This document shows, piece after piece, positions 61,036 to 64,000 of a stretch of DNA of 64,000 bases. Below the pieces are notes generated by a model. It was not told the DNA's origin and did no database searches. It saw nothing but the letters and a program-made list of their open reading frames with translations. Position numbers and translations under genes: made by a program. How positions within the stretch are numbered: position 1 is the stretch's first letter; the number at the start of each line of letters is the position of its first letter. The stretch spans positions 41,260,440-41,324,439 of the forward strand of contig OX485807.1 in NCBI GenBank assembly GCA_950295325.1, written 5' to 3'. The DNA is from Polytrichum commune. Lineage: Eukaryota > Streptophyta > Polytrichopsida > Polytrichales > Polytrichaceae.

Positions 61036-62095
61036 CCAAAGTCCGGGGAGAACCGGTGGTTAGTTACATATGAACCGGTTGAGCTTGAGAAATAACCGGT
61101 TGAAGTTGGAGACTTTGGGAGGATTATCGATCGTTTGAGAGGAATCTATAGAAGAATATACCTCAAATGAATGAAAGCAAAACTGGAAGATGATGTCAAC
61201 ATGTAACCGGCTGGGTTTAGAATCACTAGGATCTTGACCGACTACAGTATTCTCATGTTAAAGTACGCACTTTGAACCGGAGCCGTTGGTGCGTACTTTA
61301 CTCATATCGCTTTCTAGACCCTCTGATTTGATGAATCGCCGTGAGAAACGGATGAAAGCTAAGGCCACCCGCTTGACGGAAATGAACATATGAACTGGTT
61401 GAGCTTGAGAAATAACCGGTTGAGGTGGGAGACCTTGGGAGGATTATCGATCGTTTGAGAGGAATCTATAGAAGAATATACATCAAATGAATGAAAGCAA
61501 AATTGGAAGTAGATGTCAACATGTAATCGGCTGGGTTTAGAATCATCACTAGGATCTTGACCGACTACAATAATCTCCCGCTAAAGTACGCACTTTGAAC
61601 CGGAGCCATTGGTGCGTACTTTACTCATATCGCTTTCTAGACCCTCTGAATTGATGAATCGCCATGAGAGACGGATGAAACTTGAGGCCACCCGCTTGAC
61701 GGAAATCCAACCTATCGAGACATTTGTTGAATCTCAAAGTGCCACCGACTTCGAAGGCTTTGAAGCTCTACACAACACCGTCCTCGACATCGACGACCAA
61801 TCGCTTTGCTCCAGTGTTCAAACGGAAGCTGGACAGATGTATGATGAACTACAATGAACGATCGTTTGAGACGTTTCAGCAAAACGTTAACAAACCGACA
61901 TTGAATGTCGAGCGTGAAAAATTCATGCATCCACAGCAAATGACTTTGCATGAAGGGTTCAAACAATAAAGCATGAGTCCTGGGTTTTTTCAAAAATGTG
62001 CGCACTTAGCCGGGATGCGTACTTAAACAGGTGCATATATACTTAAGCAGGAGATTATACTGTATGCCCAACTACTTCCCGGGCATTGACCCCGG
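61036..62095 (+). mobile_element. D-family MITE, copy 3, enlarged by a tandem duplication and a nested element
   Basis: D sequence begins near GTCCGGGGAGAACCGG and finishes CTTCCCGGGCATTG. A 320-bp segment is tandemly duplicated (ATGAACCGGTTGAGC at 61071 and ATGAACTGGTTGAGC at 61391). The rest of the size comes from the nested pogo-like element. No clear 8-bp duplication was found at its own ends. Confidence 0.75.
61245..62062. mobile_element. Pogo-like (Tc1/mariner) non-autonomous element nested in D
   Basis: Begins CAGTATTCTC after TA and ends GATTATACTG before TA. Reverse-complemented, the right end reads CAGTATAATCTCCTGCT, close to CAATAATCTCCCGCT at the second duplicated left end (61568). 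D copy 2 has the empty site (GACTGACTATGCCCAAAAAC). CAGT termini with TA duplication fit pogo-like elements such as plant Emigrant/Lemi1. Without the internal duplication it would be about 500 bp. An 82-residue open frame (61609-61857) has no recognised transposase motif. Confidence 0.85.
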
Positions 62096-62122
62096 CCAAG
62101 CCAAAAACCCCCAACAAAACAC

Positions 62123-62477
62123 GGATAACATGACCCAACCCAATACTCTTAACTCCGGCGCGGAGTTCGATGCGGCTCCGGGGAGGTTCGGATGCCAGCT
62201 CCGGTGGGTTCGGGTGGGCTGGGGCAAAAATTGCCCCCTATTTTTTTGATTGGGTGGGGCCTTACTTGATCTCATAAGGGGCCTCCTAGAGTAATTTGGG
62301 GCCGTAGAACCCAAATTTAGCAAAAAAAAAACCAAAAAAAGTCATCACGGGGCCAAAACGGGGAGGGCCAGAAAAATGGACCCACTGGAGCTGGCATCCG
62401 AACCTCCCCGGAGCCGCATCGGAGCCACATCGAACTCCGCGCCGGAGTTAAGAGTATTGGGTTGGGTAATGTTAGGG
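62123..62477. mobile_element. Mutator-type MITE, 355 bp, with 9-bp target duplication
   Basis: Terminal inverted repeats of about 85-97 bp are nearly identical from TAACAT(G/T)ACCCAACCC inward, except for an 11-12-bp insertion (GGCTCCGATG-type) in the right arm. ACAAAACAC is duplicated at 62114-62122 and 62478-62486. Long inverted ends plus a 9-bp duplication are the Mutator (MULE) signature. Non-coding. Confidence 0.9.
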
Positions 62478-62486
62478 ACAAAACAC

Positions 62487-63035
62487 CACATGTATGGGGA
62501 AGTCACCGGGGTCATAATTAAGCATTTTGGGCTACGCGCGTTAATCTTGGTGTTCGAAATCACCCATGGAGGAGGCTCACAAGGAGTTCATGGATAAATG
62601 GGCTATTGGGGCACAGTGATGAAGTAATGGGTTAGGGATCGGGTGTCATGCTTAGACATGAAAGGGTAGAAATTCTACTCCCCATGAAGAGGAACATCTC
62701 TGTAGGAATTTCTTGCACATTTGTCGGAAAGGGATACAAAGAGCAATCTGGAAGATTAGAAATTAAGGAGCCCTTTTGGGCATCCATTGGCGTGCATGAT
62801 GAACAGAACAAACCTAGTTCTAGATCTCAATGAGTTGGGGAGGACTGTTGAAGATATGCTCGTGAAGGTGCCCGAGTGTTTTTTAAGTCGAAGGTAATTA
62901 AAACAACCCTTCCCCTTCACCCACTTGGTAACACATCTACCGTGTCAACCCTAGGTTGCTTTGCATGCAGCATGAGAGCTACAAAATAGCACTTAATTTC
63001 ACCAAGTGCAAGAGAATCAAGTTACTTCTGCACTA
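62487..63035. other. Intergenic, no gene recognised
   Basis: A short open frame at 62648-62833 has no recognisable domain. Confidence 0.4.
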
Positions 63036-63435
63036 CACTAAATAGGTAGATTAGTGTTGGAAACACTAATAGTTGACAAAAACGCTAAATGTCAATTGTC
63101 TTCATAGTGTTAGAACACTAAATGTCAACTCTAACACTAATTGTACCAATTAGTAACTTTGAATATTTACAAAAGCGCATTTAGTGTTAGATGACTCTTT
63201 TTGTAGATCTTCAAATGAAGAATTGGAGGTAGAATATGTGAGCCTCATAGAAAATGTAATATGCTAGGAATTTGATATTACAAAATTTAAACTTAATGGA
63301 ACTCAACTTTGACAATGCAAAATAAAGACAAAGAAAATTGTAACACTAATTGTACTTTCAAGTGACATTTAGTGTTTTGGGTAACTATTGGCTCTAACAC
63401 TAATCTTCATCTAACACTAATCTACCTATTTAGTG
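63036..63435. mobile_element. H-family MITE, 400 bp
   Basis: The outer 26 bp are a perfect inverted repeat (TACACTAAATAGGTAGATTA and onward), with TA on each side. Internally, the short motif TCTAACACTAAT and its relatives recur several times on both strands as subterminal repeats. No coding capacity. Confidence 0.85.
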
Positions 63436-63437
63436 TA

Positions 63438-64000
63438 GTCGTGGATGAGGCAGGTGATTGGCAATGTGATCCAGGTCATCCTCCTAATTGGGGAGGAGGT
63501 GTGGCTACTGCTTCATCAATTCCCTCTCAGTTGCTATGCCCTCCTAGTGTGAAGGAACAAATCCAGAGCATAAATTAATACAGCAAGTTGCAAGAACAAG
63601 CTCTCCGAGGTTAAGCCAAGACGGCCTCCAAAATGGATGTCATACACATGCAAAAGGCAAACCTCTGGCCCAACGTGTTCAAATCACGCTACGTATGTTT
63701 CAAAAGCCCCATCTCACTTGCCCATTTTCTTAGGAGTGGTTACAACTCACATGCCAACAAGAGATCAATCACATGTGAAAGGAGATAGTTGATGAGGATG
63801 CAAGACCGCAGAAAGAACATGTTGCCAAAGATAAGGCGCAAGCTACGAGATCAAAGGCAGTAGTAGGAAAGGTTGTGCACCACACCATTCTATCGGAAGC
63901 TCATGCTCCAACCAACTTTTTTGCACATGAGTCCCAACTTGTCGTGCACCTCTAACACCATATTCGAAATTTTGGGAAAATTCCATGATTTTGGGAAAAT
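63438..64000. other. Intergenic, no gene recognised
   Basis: Nothing recognisable up to the window edge. Confidence 0.4.

Noticed and set aside
60658-61095. 145-residue open frame
   Set aside because: It runs through a CAGT microsatellite, a C homopolymer and the start of a D element, so it is not a plausible single gene.
61609-61857. Pogo transposase fragment
   Set aside because: The frame lies in the right place, but I could not identify a CENP-B-type or DDE motif.
24083-63435. CACTA (En/Spm) transposons suggested by CACTA-like ends
   Set aside because: Flanks show TA on both sides rather than a 3-bp duplication, and the paralogous empty site at 54.9 kb supports TA.
1-64000. CRISPR arrays, rRNA or bacterial operons
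   Set aside because: Nothing of the kind is present; all supported genes are spliced nuclear plant genes.

Overview
The window looks like nuclear DNA of a land plant. It has three intron-bearing plant genes with GT-AG splicing spread thinly over 64 kb, and the rest is AT-leaning repeat-rich DNA with many small transposons. The gene contents (a TIFY/PEAPOD-JAZ regulator, the nucleolar protein NOP56 and a receptor-like cytoplasmic kinase of subfamily VII) fix the kingdom. The species cannot be read from the sequence. A Tc1-type DD34E transposase remnant and an unusual PEAPOD/JAZ hybrid architecture fit a lineage outside the well-studied flowering plants, but that is inference.

Layout. 1-26.9 kb: no host gene recognised; a decayed Tc1-like transposase (about 1.83-2.47 kb) and copies of dispersed repeat families that I call E, G, H, J, K and D. 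26.9-28.7 kb: tandem repeats, a G-box and GA-rich simple repeats. 28.80-31.89 kb (+): an eight-exon gene for a 574-residue TIFY protein with PPD, TIFY and Jas domains. 31.9-44.7 kb: repeats, including a 1.6-kb fold-back element and a SINE with perfect 15-bp target duplications. 44.72-49.96 kb (-): NOP56 in nine coding exons, the first consisting only of the start codon, below a telo-box and site II promoter motifs. 50-54 kb: repeats, including a nested element with 8-bp target duplications. 53.9-55.05 kb: decayed tandem copies of the 3' end of the kinase gene. 55.06-58.95 kb (-): the kinase in four coding exons. 59-64 kb: repeats, including a pogo-like element nested in a hAT-like MITE, a Mutator-type MITE and an H element.

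The three host genes do different jobs (transcriptional repression in jasmonate/growth control, box C/D snoRNP assembly, immune-type kinase signalling), and nothing suggests they work together. The strongest new signals are: (1) the PEAPOD domain combined with a JAZ-type degron, with the intron that splits the Jas motif opening on an in-frame stop; (2) the Tc1-type transposase relic beside a family of TA-flanked MITEs; (3) several transposon insertions whose boundaries are proven by target duplications or by an empty copy of the same site within the window.

All gene models were built by eye from reading frames, splice-site phase and protein similarity recalled from memory. No transcript or database search was available.
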